Below, piece by piece: positions 46,440-56,179 of a stretch of 64,000 bases of DNA. The DNA is from Cupriavidus yeoncheonensis (GTDB lineage: Bacteria; Pseudomonadota; Gammaproteobacteria; Burkholderiales; Burkholderiaceae), in NCBI RefSeq assembly GCF_905397275.1, contig NZ_CAJPUY010000007.1:230826-294825 (forward strand), written 5' to 3'. Below the pieces are notes generated by a model. The model ran no database searches and was not told the DNA's origin. It worked only from the letters and a program-made list of their open reading frames with translations. Every line of letters starts with the position of its first letter. The stretch's first letter is position 1. A program made the position numbers and the translations under genes.

Positions 46440-47051
46440 ATGCCGTCTTCCGCCAGCCATCAAGATGCCGTCATCGCCGCCACGCGCCACTGGCTGGCGC
46501 GCGCGGTGATCGGGCTCAATCTCTGCCCCTTTGCCAAGAGCGTCTATGTGAAGGAGCAGGTTCGCTACGTCGTCTGCGACGCAAAGGAAGCCGCCGACGT
46601 GCTCGATGTCCTGGAGCGCGAACTGAAGCTGCTGGCCGAGACCGACCCCGCGCAGGTCGATACCACGCTGCTGATCGTGCCCGAAGCGCTGGCCGATTTT
46701 CTCGAGTTCAATGACCTGCTCTACTTCGCCGAGCGCCTGCTCGGGAGCCTGCGACTGGAAGGCATGCTGCAGATCGCGAGCTTCCACCCGCAGTACCAGT
46801 TCGAGGGAACGGAGCCGGACGATATCGAGAACTACACCAACCGCGCGCCGTATCCGATCCTGCATCTGCTGCGCGAGGACAGCATTGCCCGCGCCGCCGC
46901 AGCATTTCCCGACGCGGCCGATATCTACGAGCGCAACATGGAGACCATGCGCCGCCTGGGCCATGAAGGATGGCAGCGCTGGATGAATGGTGGCGACGAC
47001 GCCGGCGATGATGACGACGGCGGCGCGGCGCCGCGCAAGGCGGACGCTTAG
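46440..47051 (+). CDS. DUF1415 family protein
   Basis: A 203-residue protein with the DUF1415 core: HWLARAVIGLNLCPFAKSVYV, ADFLEFNDLL and LQIASFHPQYQFEGTEPDDIENYTNRAPYP-like C-terminal motifs. The His and Asn/Asp residues are invariant in the family. Function unknown. ATG 46440 is preferred; a start at 46413 is possible. The 3' end has an Asp-rich tail and overlaps the convergent methyltransferase by 4 bases. Confidence 0.82.
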   Translation: MPSSASHQDAVIAATRHWLARAVIGLNLCPFAKSVYVKEQVRYVVCDAKEAADVLDVLERELKLLAETDPAQVDTTLLIVPEALADFLEFNDLLYFAERLLGSLRLEGMLQIASFHPQYQFEGTEPDDIENYTNRAPYPILHLLREDSIARAAAAFPDAADIYERNMETMRRLGHEGWQRWMNGGDDAGDDDDGGAAPRKADA

Positions 47052-47893
47052 TCCGTCGCCGGTTCGGGCGCGGTAAAGAACCGCTCGCGCATTTCTTCAA
47101 GCCCCAGCGTGCCGAGCACGTTGTCCAGCCGTTCGGCGGGACGGCGGCGCGGCAGGTCCTTGAACTGGGCGATGATCAGCTCGTTCTTCATCGAGTGTTC
47201 CCAGCCGACCAGCTCGGTCACGCTGACCTGGTAGCCGTGCGCTTCAAGCTGCAGGCAGCGCAGCACATTGGTCACCTGGCTGCCGAATTCACGCGTGTGC
47301 AGCGGGTGGCGCCAGATCTCGGTCAGCGGGTTGCCGGCCAGCAGGCGCCCCTTGTTCTTGCGCAGCACGCTCGCGACCTCGGCCTGGCAGCACGGTACCA
47401 GCACGATGTGCCGGGCGCGCTTGGCCAGCGCGAAGCGGATGGCGTCGTCGGTGGCCGTATTGCAGGCGTGCAGCGCCGTGACCACGTCCACCGTCGCGGG
47501 CAGCGCCGGCGAGGTGATGGAATCCGCCACGGAGAGGTTCAGGAACGACATGCCCGGAAACCCCAGGCGCGTCGCCAGCGCCTGCGAGTTCTGCACCAGC
47601 TCCTCGCGCGTTTCGATGCCGAAGATGTGCGACTGGTCGTGCAGGCTCTTGAAGAACAGGTCGTACAGGATGAAGCCCAGGTACGACTTGCCGGCGCCGT
47701 GGTCGACCAGCGTGACGGCATCGCGCTCGGACTTGACCTCTTGCAGCAGCGGTTCGATGAACTGGAACAGGTGGTAGACCTGCTTGAGCTTGCGCCGGCT
47801 GTCCTGGTTCATCTTGCCGTCGCGCGTGAGGATATGGAGTTCCTTGAGCAGCTCGAGCGACTGGCCGGGGCGGATTTCGTGGGTATTTGCCAT
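47048..47893 (-). CDS. SAM-dependent methyltransferase (Methyltransf_32 type)
   Basis: A 281-residue methyltransferase with the SAM motif LVDHGAGKSYLGFILYD near 77-93 and the signature VLVPCCQAEV, as in the Methyltransf_32 (METTL25-like) family. Substrate not known. Start at ATG 47893; the frame is open for about 38 codons upstream. Convergent with and overlapping DUF1415, and divergent from the fapA-like gene. Confidence 0.75.
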   Translation of the reverse strand: MANTHEIRPGQSLELLKELHILTRDGKMNQDSRRKLKQVYHLFQFIEPLLQEVKSERDAVTLVDHGAGKSYLGFILYDLFFKSLHDQSHIFGIETREELVQNSQALATRLGFPGMSFLNLSVADSITSPALPATVDVVTALHACNTATDDAIRFALAKRARHIVLVPCCQAEVASVLRKNKGRLLAGNPLTEIWRHPLHTREFGSQVTNVLRCLQLEAHGYQVSVTELVGWEHSMKNELIIAQFKDLPRRRPAERLDNVLGTLGLEEMRERFFTAPEPATD

Positions 47894-48119
47894 GACTGCG
47901 GGAATTCGGGAGGCGGCGGACGCCTCGGAAGCCGACAGTTTACCGAAAACGCTGCGGCAGTCTGCCATGACGATCCGGCGCGTCAATGCAAGGCCTGAAT
48001 TTGCCATGCCTCAAGTTTTGTCTTCGGCTGCCGTAGGTAATCGATGGACAACAAGCGGAGGTGCGGCCAAGCGCACCGGCCTGATGGCACCGCTGCACAA
48101 AGAGAACATTGGGGGACTC

Positions 48120-49736
48120 ATGAGTCACGAGTCAGGTTTGAGCCTGGAGCTCAGTGAGCCAGGCGAGCAGGTGCGTGCACGCTACGTGCCCGAGACGGGC
48201 CGGCTGCCTCCGGACCATACCGCGTTCCGGGAATGTCTGGCCAGCCATGGCTGGGAACAGGCCCGGCTGGACCCGCGCGCCGTTGCGCAATTCCTCAGCC
48301 AGTGCCAGCAAGCCGATCGGGAGATCGATGCCACGGTTGGCGCGCTGGTCGACGGTGCGTTCGAACTCGACATCAGCGACGATCGCCTGTCCGTCCGCCT
48401 GACGCTGATGCGTCCCGAAGGCGGCCGCCCGGTCACCGGGGTGGAGATCCGGCGGGCCGTCGCCGAGCGCGGCGTGACTGCCCAGGTCCAGTCGCTGGTA
48501 CTGGAAGCCACGCTTGCCGAGGGTGGCTGCGAGCTGCGCGAGATCGCAGCGGGCATCGCCCCGCGGCAAGGGCAGCCGGCGCGCTTCGTCAACCTGCTGC
48601 AACCGCGCAAGCCCGCGCAGGCCGACGACGACGCGCCCATGGACCTGCGCGAACTCGGCAACCTGATGCTGGTCAGCCCCGGCACGGCGCTGATGCGCCG
48701 CATTCCGGCCGAGCCCGGCAGCGACGGTGTCGATGTCTTTGGCAAGACGCTCGCTGCCGACCCCGTCGAAGACACGCCGTTTGCCGAAGGGCTGACCGGC
48801 GCCGCCGCCGATCCCGACGATCCGGACCTGCTTGTGGCGGTCCTGGCCGGCTCGCCGGTGGTGGGCATGCATGGCATCGCGGTCAGTCCGGTGGTGCAGG
48901 TGGAATCCGTCGACCTGCACTCGGGCAATGTGGCGTTCGACGGCACGCTGCGCGTTTCGGGCGACATCCGCACCGGCATGTCGGTGAAGGTCACCGGCGA
49001 CGTGGTCGTGGACGGTGTCATCGAAGCCGCCACGATCGAGGCGGGCGGCAGCATCGTGGTCAAGGGCGGTATCATCGGCAAGGCCGAATCGGGGCATGCG
49101 GACCCGGGCGGGACCATCAGCCGCGCCAGCGTGCGCTGCCAGGGCGCGGTGCAGGCGCGTTTCATCGAGAACGCGGTGGTCGAGGCCGGTACGGAAGTCA
49201 CGGTGGAAAGCGGTATCCGCCAGAGTGACGTGGCGGCGGGCGAGCGCATCGTCGTGGGCGGGACCAGCGGCATGGGCAGCATCAGCGGCGGCCGCAGCCG
49301 CGCGCTGCTGGCGGTGCGTGCGGCGGTGCTGGGCGCGCCGGCGGGCAGCGCCACCATCGTGCAGGTCGGCCTGAACCCGTACGCCGACGCCCAGCGCGCG
49401 GCGCTCGAGGCAGACCGCCGGCGCCTGCTGGAGGAGCAGAACAAGGTCAAGCAGCTTGTGGCCTTCTTTGCCAAGAACCCGGAGCGCGCGGTCGGCGACC
49501 TGCGCGAGAAGGCGCGCGCCACGCTGTTCAGGTCGTCGCGCGACCTGTTCGAACTCGAGGAGAAGCTCGCCAGGCTCGGAGAGCAGATGCATCCGGCGGC
49601 AGGTGCCGTGATCGACGCCGGCCGCCGCATCCATGGCGGTGTGACGCTGCACGTGGGCAACCGCGTGCTCAAGGTGATGGAGGACAAGCCCGGCGGGCAG
49701 ATTCGCCTGATCGACGACCGCATCGCGGTGACCTGA
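48120..49736 (+). CDS. FapA-like DUF342 protein
   Basis: A 538-residue protein with a central run of parallel beta-helix repeats (about 270-420: GNVAFDGTLRVSGDIRTGM, VTGDVVVDGVIE, GGSIVVKGGIIGK) and a C-terminal coiled coil (NKVKQLVAFF and REKARATLF). This is the DUF342/FapA layout. FapA homologues are implicated in cell-surface polymer processes, but the role is unclear. ATG 48120 has GGGGG upstream. Monocistronic, with a hairpin near 49910. Confidence 0.78.
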   Translation: MSHESGLSLELSEPGEQVRARYVPETGRLPPDHTAFRECLASHGWEQARLDPRAVAQFLSQCQQADREIDATVGALVDGAFELDISDDRLSVRLTLMRPEGGRPVTGVEIRRAVAERGVTAQVQSLVLEATLAEGGCELREIAAGIAPRQGQPARFVNLLQPRKPAQADDDAPMDLRELGNLMLVSPGTALMRRIPAEPGSDGVDVFGKTLAADPVEDTPFAEGLTGAAADPDDPDLLVAVLAGSPVVGMHGIAVSPVVQVESVDLHSGNVAFDGTLRVSGDIRTGMSVKVTGDVVVDGVIEAATIEAGGSIVVKGGIIGKAESGHADPGGTISRASVRCQGAVQARFIENAVVEAGTEVTVESGIRQSDVAAGERIVVGGTSGMGSISGGRSRALLAVRAAVLGAPAGSATIVQVGLNPYADAQRAALEADRRRLLEEQNKVKQLVAFFAKNPERAVGDLREKARATLFRSSRDLFELEEKLARLGEQMHPAAGAVIDAGRRIHGGVTLHVGNRVLKVMEDKPGGQIRLIDDRIAVT

Positions 49737-50008
49737 CCGGCATGGGCCGCGGCCCGCGGCTACCGTCCGGCGGAATTTGTACTAAGCTGCATTAGTGTCC
49801 TGGGGTGCCGCAGGATAGGCGATGGCTAGTGTTGGGCAGTGAATGCAGAAGCGGATCAGCAATCTGTGGAAGCGTTACACGGAACCGACTCACGTGGCAC
49901 TGAATCACCGAAGGCCGGCGCGCGCGCCGGCCTTCCTCTTTCTGCACGCCGCTCGCCGGGCGCGAATGCGGCCGATGGATCTTCCCTGAACTCTCGCTGT
50001 GCAGGTCC
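49737..50008. other. Intergenic region after the FapA-like gene
   Basis: About 270 bases with no coding frame. It contains the hairpin at 49910-49940. The 110 bases before the hairpin are moderately AT-rich and could be a small RNA gene ending at that hairpin, but the promoter is poor (TTGTAC at about 49776). Confidence 0.35.
49910..49940 (+). terminator. Palindromic terminator hairpin
   Basis: A perfectly palindromic 26-base GC hairpin (49910-49935; first half GAAGGCCGGCGCG) followed by CTCTTT. It can terminate the fapA-like transcript. Confidence 0.7.
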
Positions 50009-50036
50009 TTGACGTCGCCGCGTTTCGCGATATAGT
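50009..50036 (+). promoter_or_regulatory. Promoter of the ArsR/AHSA1 pair
   Basis: TTGACG (50009-50014), 16-base spacer, TATAGT (50031-50036). The start of transcription is predicted at 50042-50044, i.e. on the ATG at 50044, so the mRNA would be leaderless. No ribosome site precedes the ATG. Confidence 0.65.
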
Positions 50037-50055
50037 TAGCCATATGGCTAACTAT
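50032..50055. promoter_or_regulatory. 24-bp perfect palindrome covering -10, start site and start codon
   Basis: The left half ATAGTTAGCCAT (50032-50043) is the exact complement of the right half. The centre falls between 50043 and 50044, right at the ATG. It very likely is the operator of the ArsR-type regulator, giving tight autorepression. Confidence 0.8.
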
Positions 50056-50391
50056 TTTCCGCTCGACCCGGTCTTCCTCGCACTGGGAGATCCCACGCGT
50101 CGTGCCATCGTCTGTCGGCTCGGACTGGGTGCCGCCTCGGTCAAGGAGCTGGCGGCGCCGTTTGCCATGGCGTTGCCGTCCTTCCTGAAGCACCTGGGCG
50201 TACTCGAGCGCTGCGGACTGGTGCGTTCGCACAAGCAGGGGCGCGTGCGCATGTGCGAACTGGAACCGGCTACGCTGCAGGCCGCCGAGACGTGGCTGGC
50301 GGAACAGCGGGCGATCTGGGAGGCGCGCACCGATCGCCTGGCTGCCTACGTGGAAGCGCTGCATGCCAAGGAGAATCACAATGAGCAGTAA
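50044..50391 (+). CDS. ArsR-family transcriptional regulator
   Basis: A 115-residue winged-helix regulator of the ArsR/SmtB type: FLALGDPTRRAIVCRL (helix 1-2), SVKELAAPFAMALPSFLKHLGVLERCGLV (recognition helix with SFLKHL). It lacks the Cys pairs of metal sensors, so its ligand is probably not As/Cd. It is coupled to an AHSA1 gene, overlapping by 11 bases. The start at 50044 is set by the promoter and the palindrome. Confidence 0.88.
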   Translation: MANYFPLDPVFLALGDPTRRAIVCRLGLGAASVKELAAPFAMALPSFLKHLGVLERCGLVRSHKQGRVRMCELEPATLQAAETWLAEQRAIWEARTDRLAAYVEALHAKENHNEQ

Positions 50392-50854
50392 GCAGGACCT
50401 CGACCTCGAAATTTCCCGCGTGCTGAAGGCACCGCGCGATCTCGTCTGGAAAGCCTGGACCGACCCGAGCCACCTGAAGGAATGGTGGTGCCCGAAGCCG
50501 TGGACCACCGCGGTCCTGGCCTTCGATCTCGCGCCCGGCGGCGCCTTCCACACGCTGTTGCGCGGCCCCGGCGGCGAAACCAGCGACAACCCGGGTGTCT
50601 TCCTCGACGTGGTGCCGCGCTCGCGCATCGTCTGGACCACCGCACTGGTCGCGCAATGGCGTCCGGCCGACAACCCGTGGCTGCCGATGACCGCCTACAT
50701 CACCATGGACGACGAAGGCGACGGCACGCGCTACGTGGCCACCGTCCTGCACAAGGACAAGGCCTCGCGCGACCAGCACGAGGAGATGGGATTCTTCGAA
50801 GGTTGGGGGACTTGCGTCACCCAGCTCGAAGCGTATGCGCAGTCGCTGAAATAG
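50381..50854 (+). CDS. SRPBCC (AHSA1) domain protein
   Basis: A 157-residue START-like protein: EISRVLKAPRDLVWKAWTDP and KEWWCPKPW are typical of AHSA1 proteins, which form a hydrophobic ligand cavity. It is translated from within the ArsR stop region (11-base overlap), as in many ArsR-AHSA1 pairs. Ligand unknown; the regulator may sense the same compound. Confidence 0.86.
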   Translation: MSSKQDLDLEISRVLKAPRDLVWKAWTDPSHLKEWWCPKPWTTAVLAFDLAPGGAFHTLLRGPGGETSDNPGVFLDVVPRSRIVWTTALVAQWRPADNPWLPMTAYITMDDEGDGTRYVATVLHKDKASRDQHEEMGFFEGWGTCVTQLEAYAQSLK

Positions 50855-51173
50855 CGTGTGTCGCGGCGCCGGTGTTGGCTGGCGCAGACAGGAAAGGGCC
50901 CCGGGAGCGCCGCGCTGCCGGGGCCTTTTCTTTGCCGCGTGCCGGCGTTCCAGGCCGGCTATTGGCTGCGCGAATGCAATCCTTCCGAAGGGGTAGGCGT
51001 GGCCGGTATTTGCGCGCTGTCAAGTCGGGGCGATGTTGGTCACGGGCCGCATCGTCCTGTCACGGCCGATCGTGAATACTCCTCGCGGCCCCGCCACCCG
51101 GGGGCAGGCGGGATGGGGCGACTTCGCGCGCGAAGTCGAGGGCGAGGTTGCAACGACACAGACAACCAGCATC
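50855..51173. other. Intergenic region before the chemoreceptor
   Basis: 319 bases; contains the terminator at 50893-50932 for the ArsR operon. The remaining 240 bases hold the chemoreceptor promoter. No gene seen. Confidence 0.4.
50893..50932 (+). terminator. Terminator of the ArsR/AHSA1 operon
   Basis: AAAGGGCCCCGG pairs (one bulged G) with CCGGGGCCTTT, followed by TTCTTT. Confidence 0.75.
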
Positions 51174-52730
51174 ATGAAATTGAATCTACCGGTCACCGAT
51201 CACGAGTACCGATTGCCATCGGACGAAGTCATCATCACCAGGACCGATGCGCAGGGCAATATCGAATACGCCAACCAGGCGTTCTTCCGCAGCAGCGGCT
51301 ATGGCCGTGCCGAAGTCATGGGCCAGCCGCAGAACCTCATCCGCCACCCCGACATGCCGGCCGCCGCATTCGCCGACATGTGGGCGACGATCCGTGCCGG
51401 TACGCCATGGACGGGCGTGGTCAAGAACCGCCGCAAGGACGGCGGCTTCTACTGGGTGCTCGCCAACATCACGCCGGTGTTCCACGACAACCAGCCCGCG
51501 GGCTACCTGTCGGTGAGAACCGCGCCAACGCAGGCGCAGATCGCCGCGGCGACAAGGCTTTATGCCGAGCTGAAGCGCGAGGAGCGGTCCCGCTGGCGAC
51601 TATCCGGCGGCGAGGCATTCCGCAAGGGGGCGGCCGGTGTGGTCCAGCGCCTGCTGCGGCTGCCGGTGGTGGCGCGCCTGCTTGCCGTCCAGTTCGCGCA
51701 GGTCGTGCTGATCGCGCTGGCGGCGGCGAGCGCGACGGTGTGGGCGGCGCCCCCGCTCATCACCTGGGGGCTGGCGGGCGCGGCGGTGGCCATGTGCGGG
51801 GCCGCAGCCTGCTATCTGGCGCTCAACATCCTGCGGCCCGTGCTGCGGCTGAACCGCAGCGCGCTGGCGGTGTTGTCCGGCCAGTTGCAGCATCGCTTCC
51901 CCGAATGCGGCGACGCGCAGACGCGCCTGCTAGGCCGTTTCCTGAACCAGATGAATGCCCGGCTGGTGGGCGTGCTGCTCGATACGCGCAACTCGATCGA
52001 GAGCGTGTGGCAGTCCTCGGCCGGCCTCGCCAGCGGCAACGCCAACCTGTCGGAGCGCACCGAGCAACAGGCCAGCGCCATCGAGGAAACCACGGCCACG
52101 CTGGCGCAGATCACCGAAACCGCGCGGCAGAACGCCAGCGACGCCGAGCAGGCTCACCAGGAAGGTCGCCGCACCGCCGAGGCGGCCTCTGCGGCCGCAG
52201 GCGGCGTGCGCCGCTCGGCGTCGCTGATGGAACAGGTGACCACGCAATCGCGCAAGATTGCCGAGATCACGTCCGTGATCGATGACATTGCCATCCAGAC
52301 CAACCTGCTCGCGCTGAACGCCGCGGTCGAGGCCGCCCGCGCGGGCCAGCATGGCCGTGGCTTCGCGGTGGTGGCGGGTGAGGTGAGGTCCCTGGCCCAG
52401 CGCGCCGAAGCTGCCGCGAAGCAGATCAAGGCGCTGATCGAAAACTCGCTCGAAGTCGTGCAGGCCAGCAGCGACGCGGCCATCAGCGCCGGCAGCGAAA
52501 TGGATCGCGTCGAGCAATCGGTGTCGGCGCTGACGCGAACGATTTCCGCCATTGCCAATGCAAGCCGGGGGCAGAGCGTGGAGATCGAGCAGACCAGCGC
52601 GGCGCTCGAACAGATGACGCAGATCACGCAGATGAACGCGTCGCTCGTCGAGGAGTCGGCCGCGGCGGCGATGGGGCTGAAGCAGCAGGCGCAGGCGCTG
52701 GAGGATGCGGTGAATGTACTGGCTGCCTAG
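51174..52730 (+). CDS. PAS-domain methyl-accepting chemotaxis protein (Aer-like)
   Basis: A 518-residue receptor. An N-terminal PAS domain (about 13-115, [24 protein letters not shown] segment), two transmembrane helices near 185-240 forming a hairpin, HAMP-like region, and a signalling domain with the tip [23 protein letters not shown]. In the Aer class the PAS binds FAD and senses energy state. The C-terminus lacks the NWETF-type pentapeptide, so adaptation relies on other receptors. Start at ATG 51174; the frame is open 47 codons upstream. Confidence 0.88.
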   Translation: MKLNLPVTDHEYRLPSDEVIITRTDAQGNIEYANQAFFRSSGYGRAEVMGQPQNLIRHPDMPAAAFADMWATIRAGTPWTGVVKNRRKDGGFYWVLANITPVFHDNQPAGYLSVRTAPTQAQIAAATRLYAELKREERSRWRLSGGEAFRKGAAGVVQRLLRLPVVARLLAVQFAQVVLIALAAASATVWAAPPLITWGLAGAAVAMCGAAACYLALNILRPVLRLNRSALAVLSGQLQHRFPECGDAQTRLLGRFLNQMNARLVGVLLDTRNSIESVWQSSAGLASGNANLSERTEQQASAIEETTATLAQITETARQNASDAEQAHQEGRRTAEAASAAAGGVRRSASLMEQVTTQSRKIAEITSVIDDIAIQTNLLALNAAVEAARAGQHGRGFAVVAGEVRSLAQRAEAAAKQIKALIENSLEVVQASSDAAISAGSEMDRVEQSVSALTRTISAIANASRGQSVEIEQTSAALEQMTQITQMNASLVEESAAAAMGLKQQAQALEDAVNVLAA

Positions 52731-52763
52731 GGCCTGAAACGGCCCTCGACAGATACCAAGGGG

Positions 52764-54494
52764 TCAGTCAATGGTCGCAATCGGCCGGCCGGCAGCCACG
52801 AAGCTGCCTGCAGCCGCGTGCAACGCGATGCGGCCAGTCCGATGCGCATGGACCTGCATTTCCATCTTCATGGCTTCCATGACGGCAATCAGTTGGCCTT
52901 CCTCGACTTCGTCGCCGTCGGCCACTTTCCAGGCATGCACTGTCCCGGCGACGGGAGCCGGCACATCCCTGGCATCGGCCGCGCTTGCCTCCGCCGACAC
53001 TGCGGCAGGGCCTGCCGCCTGCACGTTGGCGAGTCCGCCCAGCAACTGAGCCGGCAGGCCCAGCACCACGCGACGGCCATCGATCTCGATGGCGGTGCGA
53101 AGCAGGCTGCTATCGGGCTGGGGCTCGGCGCGCGTGGCAGCGGCCAGCGGTTCGGCGAAGTCGGATTCGATCCAGCGGGTGTGCACGTTGAAGCCGTCCG
53201 TGCCCACAAAGTCCGGATGGTCGATGACGGCGCGGTGGAAGGGAAGCACCGAGGCAACGCCCTCGATCCGGAACTCGCGCAACGCGCGGCGGGCCCGGGT
53301 CAGGGCCTGGGCGCGCGTGGCGCCGGTGACGATGAGCTTTGCCATCAGCGAGTCGAAGGTACCCGGCACGACGGAGCCCGACTGCACGCCCGTGTCCACG
53401 CGCACACCGGGGCCGGAAGGGGGCTCGAAGCGCAGCACCGGACCCGGCGTCGGCAGGAAGCCGCGACCCACGTCTTCGGCGTTGATGCGGAACTCGATGG
53501 AGTGGCCCAGCGGCGCCGGGGTATCGGTCACGGAGAGTGGCAGGCCGTCGGCCACGCGCAATTGCTCGACCACGAGGTCGACGCCGGTGGTCTGCTCGGT
53601 GACGGGATGCTCCACCTGCAGGCGGGTGTTGACCTCAAGGAAGGAGATCGCCCCGCTCATGCTCAGCAGGAATTCCACCGTGCCAGCGCTGGTATAGCCG
53701 GCAGCGGCGCAGATGTCGCGTGCGGCGCTATGGATGCGCTCGCGTTGCGCATCGGTCAGGAAGGGCGCGGGCGCTTCTTCCACCAGCTTCTGGTTGCGGC
53801 GCTGCAGGGAGCAGTCGCGCGTGCCCAGCACCACCACGTTGCCATGGGTGTCGGCCAGTACCTGGGCCTCGATGTGGCGGGGCTTGTCGAGAAACTGTTC
53901 GACGAAGCACTCGCCCCGGCCGAACGCCGTGACCGCTTCGCGCACGGCAGAGTGATACAGCTCTTCGACCTCGTCCATGCGCCAGGCGATCTTCATGCCC
54001 CGGCCGCCGCCGCCAAACGCGGCCTTGATGATGATGGGCAGGCCGTGGTGCTCGGCAAAGGCCAGTACCTCGGCGGCATCGCTGACGGGGTCGGGCGTGC
54101 CGGCCACCAGGGGGGCGCCCACCTGCAGCGCGATCTTGCGGGCCTCGACCTTGTCGCCCAGCTTGGCGATGGTGGCGGGCGACGGGCCGATCCAGCGCAG
54201 TCCGGCGTCGATCACGGCCTGGGCGAAGGCCTCGCTCTCCGACAGGAAGCCATAGCCCGGGTGCACGGCATCCGCACCGCTCTTGCGGGCGATCTCCAGC
54301 AGCTTGGCGATGTTCAGGTAGGTATCGGCCGGGCGGTCGCCATCCAGCCCGTAAGCCTCGTCGGCCATGCGGGCGTGCAGGGCGTCGATGTCGGCGTTGG
54401 CGTAGACGGCGACGGACTGCACGCCGTAGTCGGCACAGGCGCGGATGACGCGGACAGCGATTTCGCCACGATTGGCGATCAGGACTTTTTTCAT
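52764..54494 (-). CDS. Biotin carboxylase fused to biotin carboxyl carrier domain
   Basis: A 576-residue protein. N-terminal biotin carboxylase ([20 protein letters not shown]), ATP-grasp core ([27 protein letters not shown]), then a C-terminal biotinyl domain with EAMKMEM holding the biotin lysine. It carboxylates biotin with bicarbonate and ATP. It is not the housekeeping accC, which lacks the carrier domain. Last gene of an operon with PxpBC-like, DUF1445 and MFS genes. The ATG overlaps the PxpBC stop by 4 bases. A carboxyltransferase partner is not clear in the window; the PxpBC protein is related by fold. Confidence 0.85.
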   Translation of the reverse strand: MKKVLIANRGEIAVRVIRACADYGVQSVAVYANADIDALHARMADEAYGLDGDRPADTYLNIAKLLEIARKSGADAVHPGYGFLSESEAFAQAVIDAGLRWIGPSPATIAKLGDKVEARKIALQVGAPLVAGTPDPVSDAAEVLAFAEHHGLPIIIKAAFGGGGRGMKIAWRMDEVEELYHSAVREAVTAFGRGECFVEQFLDKPRHIEAQVLADTHGNVVVLGTRDCSLQRRNQKLVEEAPAPFLTDAQRERIHSAARDICAAAGYTSAGTVEFLLSMSGAISFLEVNTRLQVEHPVTEQTTGVDLVVEQLRVADGLPLSVTDTPAPLGHSIEFRINAEDVGRGFLPTPGPVLRFEPPSGPGVRVDTGVQSGSVVPGTFDSLMAKLIVTGATRAQALTRARRALREFRIEGVASVLPFHRAVIDHPDFVGTDGFNVHTRWIESDFAEPLAAATRAEPQPDSSLLRTAIEIDGRRVVLGLPAQLLGGLANVQAAGPAAVSAEASAADARDVPAPVAGTVHAWKVADGDEVEEGQLIAVMEAMKMEMQVHAHRTGRIALHAAAGSFVAAGRPIATID

Positions 54495-56179
54495 CGGAGT
54501 TCCCGGATGGTGCTGGCCGCGCCCGAGGCGGCGGCCGGAGAGAGTTCTGCAAATGCGCGGATCGGGTTGAAGCGCAGCCAGGCGCCCACCGGAATCTGAC
54601 CGGCGCGGTCGAGGTGATAGGGGGCTACCGCGGCGATCACGGGGTAGCCGCCAGTGAGCGGGTGGTCGGCCAGGAACAGCACGGGCTGGCCGCTCGGGGG
54701 CACCTGCAGCGCGCCCAGGGCCGTGCCTTCGCTGGGCAGTTCGCCGCCGATGGCGCGCTCCAGCGGCACTTCGCCGGCCAGGCGCAGGCCCACGCGATTG
54801 GACTGGGGCGTCACCTGCCAGCGCTGCGTGGCCAGGCGCGCCACGGCCTCGGCGGTAAACCAGTCGGTGCGCGGGCCCATCACCACGTCGAGCACCACGT
54901 CCTGCTCCAGCGTGGGCAGGTCGGGGGCGGGCATTGCGGGCTCGCTCACGATCGCGCCGACAGGGGCCGGGTGCAGACCCAGCACATCGCCCACCGCCAG
55001 CGGCGCGGGGCCGACGTTGGCCAGCGTGTCGGTAGCGCAACTGCCCAGCACGCTCGGGATGGCGAAGCCGCCGCGCGCGGCCACATAGCAGCGGGCGCCG
55101 GCCACGGGCTGGCCGATGCCCAGTACGTCGCCATCGGCCAGGGCCAGAGCCTGGTGCGCAGGCGCGTGCCACTGGCGGCCATCCGCTGTGCGCACGGTCA
55201 GGGGCGCGTCGGCACCGGTCACGGCAACCACGGTCTCGCCGACGCTCTGCAGTTGCAGGCCGCCGCCGACGGTCTCGAGCGCAGCGCTGTCGCTGGGATT
55301 GCCCGCCAGCCGGTTGGCCGCCTTGAGCGCGGCCTGGTCCATGGCGCCGGATGCCGAGACGCCCTGGCGCGCCTGGCCGTGGCGGCCCAGGTCCTGGAAC
55401 AGGGTCAGCAGGCCCGTGGCCCTGACTTGAAGCGCAGTCTGGCCCGGAGCCAGCGGGGCCTGCATAGCGCGGGTGCGGCCGTTGGCGGCCAGGGCGACGG
55501 GTTTGCCGGATGCTTCCGCGCCGATGCCCGCGTCCGGCGCGAGATCCAGCGTGGTGATATCGACAAAGCGCACGCGATAGCCGGGCTGCAGCAGCGCCGG
55601 TTGCCCACGGTCCAGGTTCCACATGGCTACCGGTGTCACGCCGATGATCTGCCAGCCGCCGGGGCTGGCCTGCGGGTAGACGCCGCTGAACGTGCCGGCC
55701 AGGCCGACGGCGCCGGCAGGAATGCGCGTGCGCGGCGTGCTGCGGCGTGGCACGTCCAGGCTCGGGTGGCCGCCCGAGAGGTAGGCAAAGCCCGGGGCAA
55801 AGCCGGTGAAGGCCACGGTGTACTCGCTGCCCGTGTGGCGGCGCACGACTTCCGCGGGCGTGATGCCGAGCAGCTGCGCAACCTCCGCCAGGTCCTCGCC
55901 GTCATAGCGCACGGGGATCTCGACCAGCGTGCTGTCGCGCTCCGCGCGCCGGGACAGGTCGCGGGCGGCGATGGCCTGCACCAGCTGCGCCACGCGGCCG
56001 GACGCGGGGCGAAAGCGGACCAGGATCGTGCGCGCGGCAGGGACCAGTTCCTCGACGCCGGGCAGGGGATCACGCTGCAGCGAGGCCAGCAGGGCCAGGG
56101 TCTGGTCCAGGTCGGCCAGCTCTACCAGCAACGCGTTCAGTGAGACAGGAAGGAAACGCAACTCGGACTCCGCAAGCAA
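54491..56179 (-). CDS. Fused PxpB-PxpC (KipI-KipA) protein
   Basis: A 562-residue fusion. The N-terminal half is PxpB/KipI-like ([42 protein letters not shown]), and the C-terminal half is PxpC/KipA-like ([50 protein letters not shown]). In E. coli PxpABC is a 5-oxoprolinase. The same folds occur in urea amidolyase carboxyltransferase domains. A TTG start at 56179 immediately follows the DUF1445 stop; no ATG is available nearby. The pxpA gene is missing. Confidence 0.82.
   Translation of the reverse strand: MLAESELRFLPVSLNALLVELADLDQTLALLASLQRDPLPGVEELVPAARTILVRFRPASGRVAQLVQAIAARDLSRRAERDSTLVEIPVRYDGEDLAEVAQLLGITPAEVVRRHTGSEYTVAFTGFAPGFAYLSGGHPSLDVPRRSTPRTRIPAGAVGLAGTFSGVYPQASPGGWQIIGVTPVAMWNLDRGQPALLQPGYRVRFVDITTLDLAPDAGIGAEASGKPVALAANGRTRAMQAPLAPGQTALQVRATGLLTLFQDLGRHGQARQGVSASGAMDQAALKAANRLAGNPSDSAALETVGGGLQLQSVGETVVAVTGADAPLTVRTADGRQWHAPAHQALALADGDVLGIGQPVAGARCYVAARGGFAIPSVLGSCATDTLANVGPAPLAVGDVLGLHPAPVGAIVSEPAMPAPDLPTLEQDVVLDVVMGPRTDWFTAEAVARLATQRWQVTPQSNRVGLRLAGEVPLERAIGGELPSEGTALGALQVPPSGQPVLFLADHPLTGGYPVIAAVAPYHLDRAGQIPVGAWLRFNPIRAFAELSPAAASGAASTIRELR

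Noticed and set aside
49792..49909. A small RNA gene before the palindromic terminator
   Set aside because: Only a poor promoter and no stable fold were seen; the hairpin can simply end the FapA-like transcript.
52764..55622. A 952-residue frame that would extend the biotin carboxylase
   Set aside because: The extension lies inside the PxpBC gene in another frame; the conserved carboxylase N-terminus starts at 54494.
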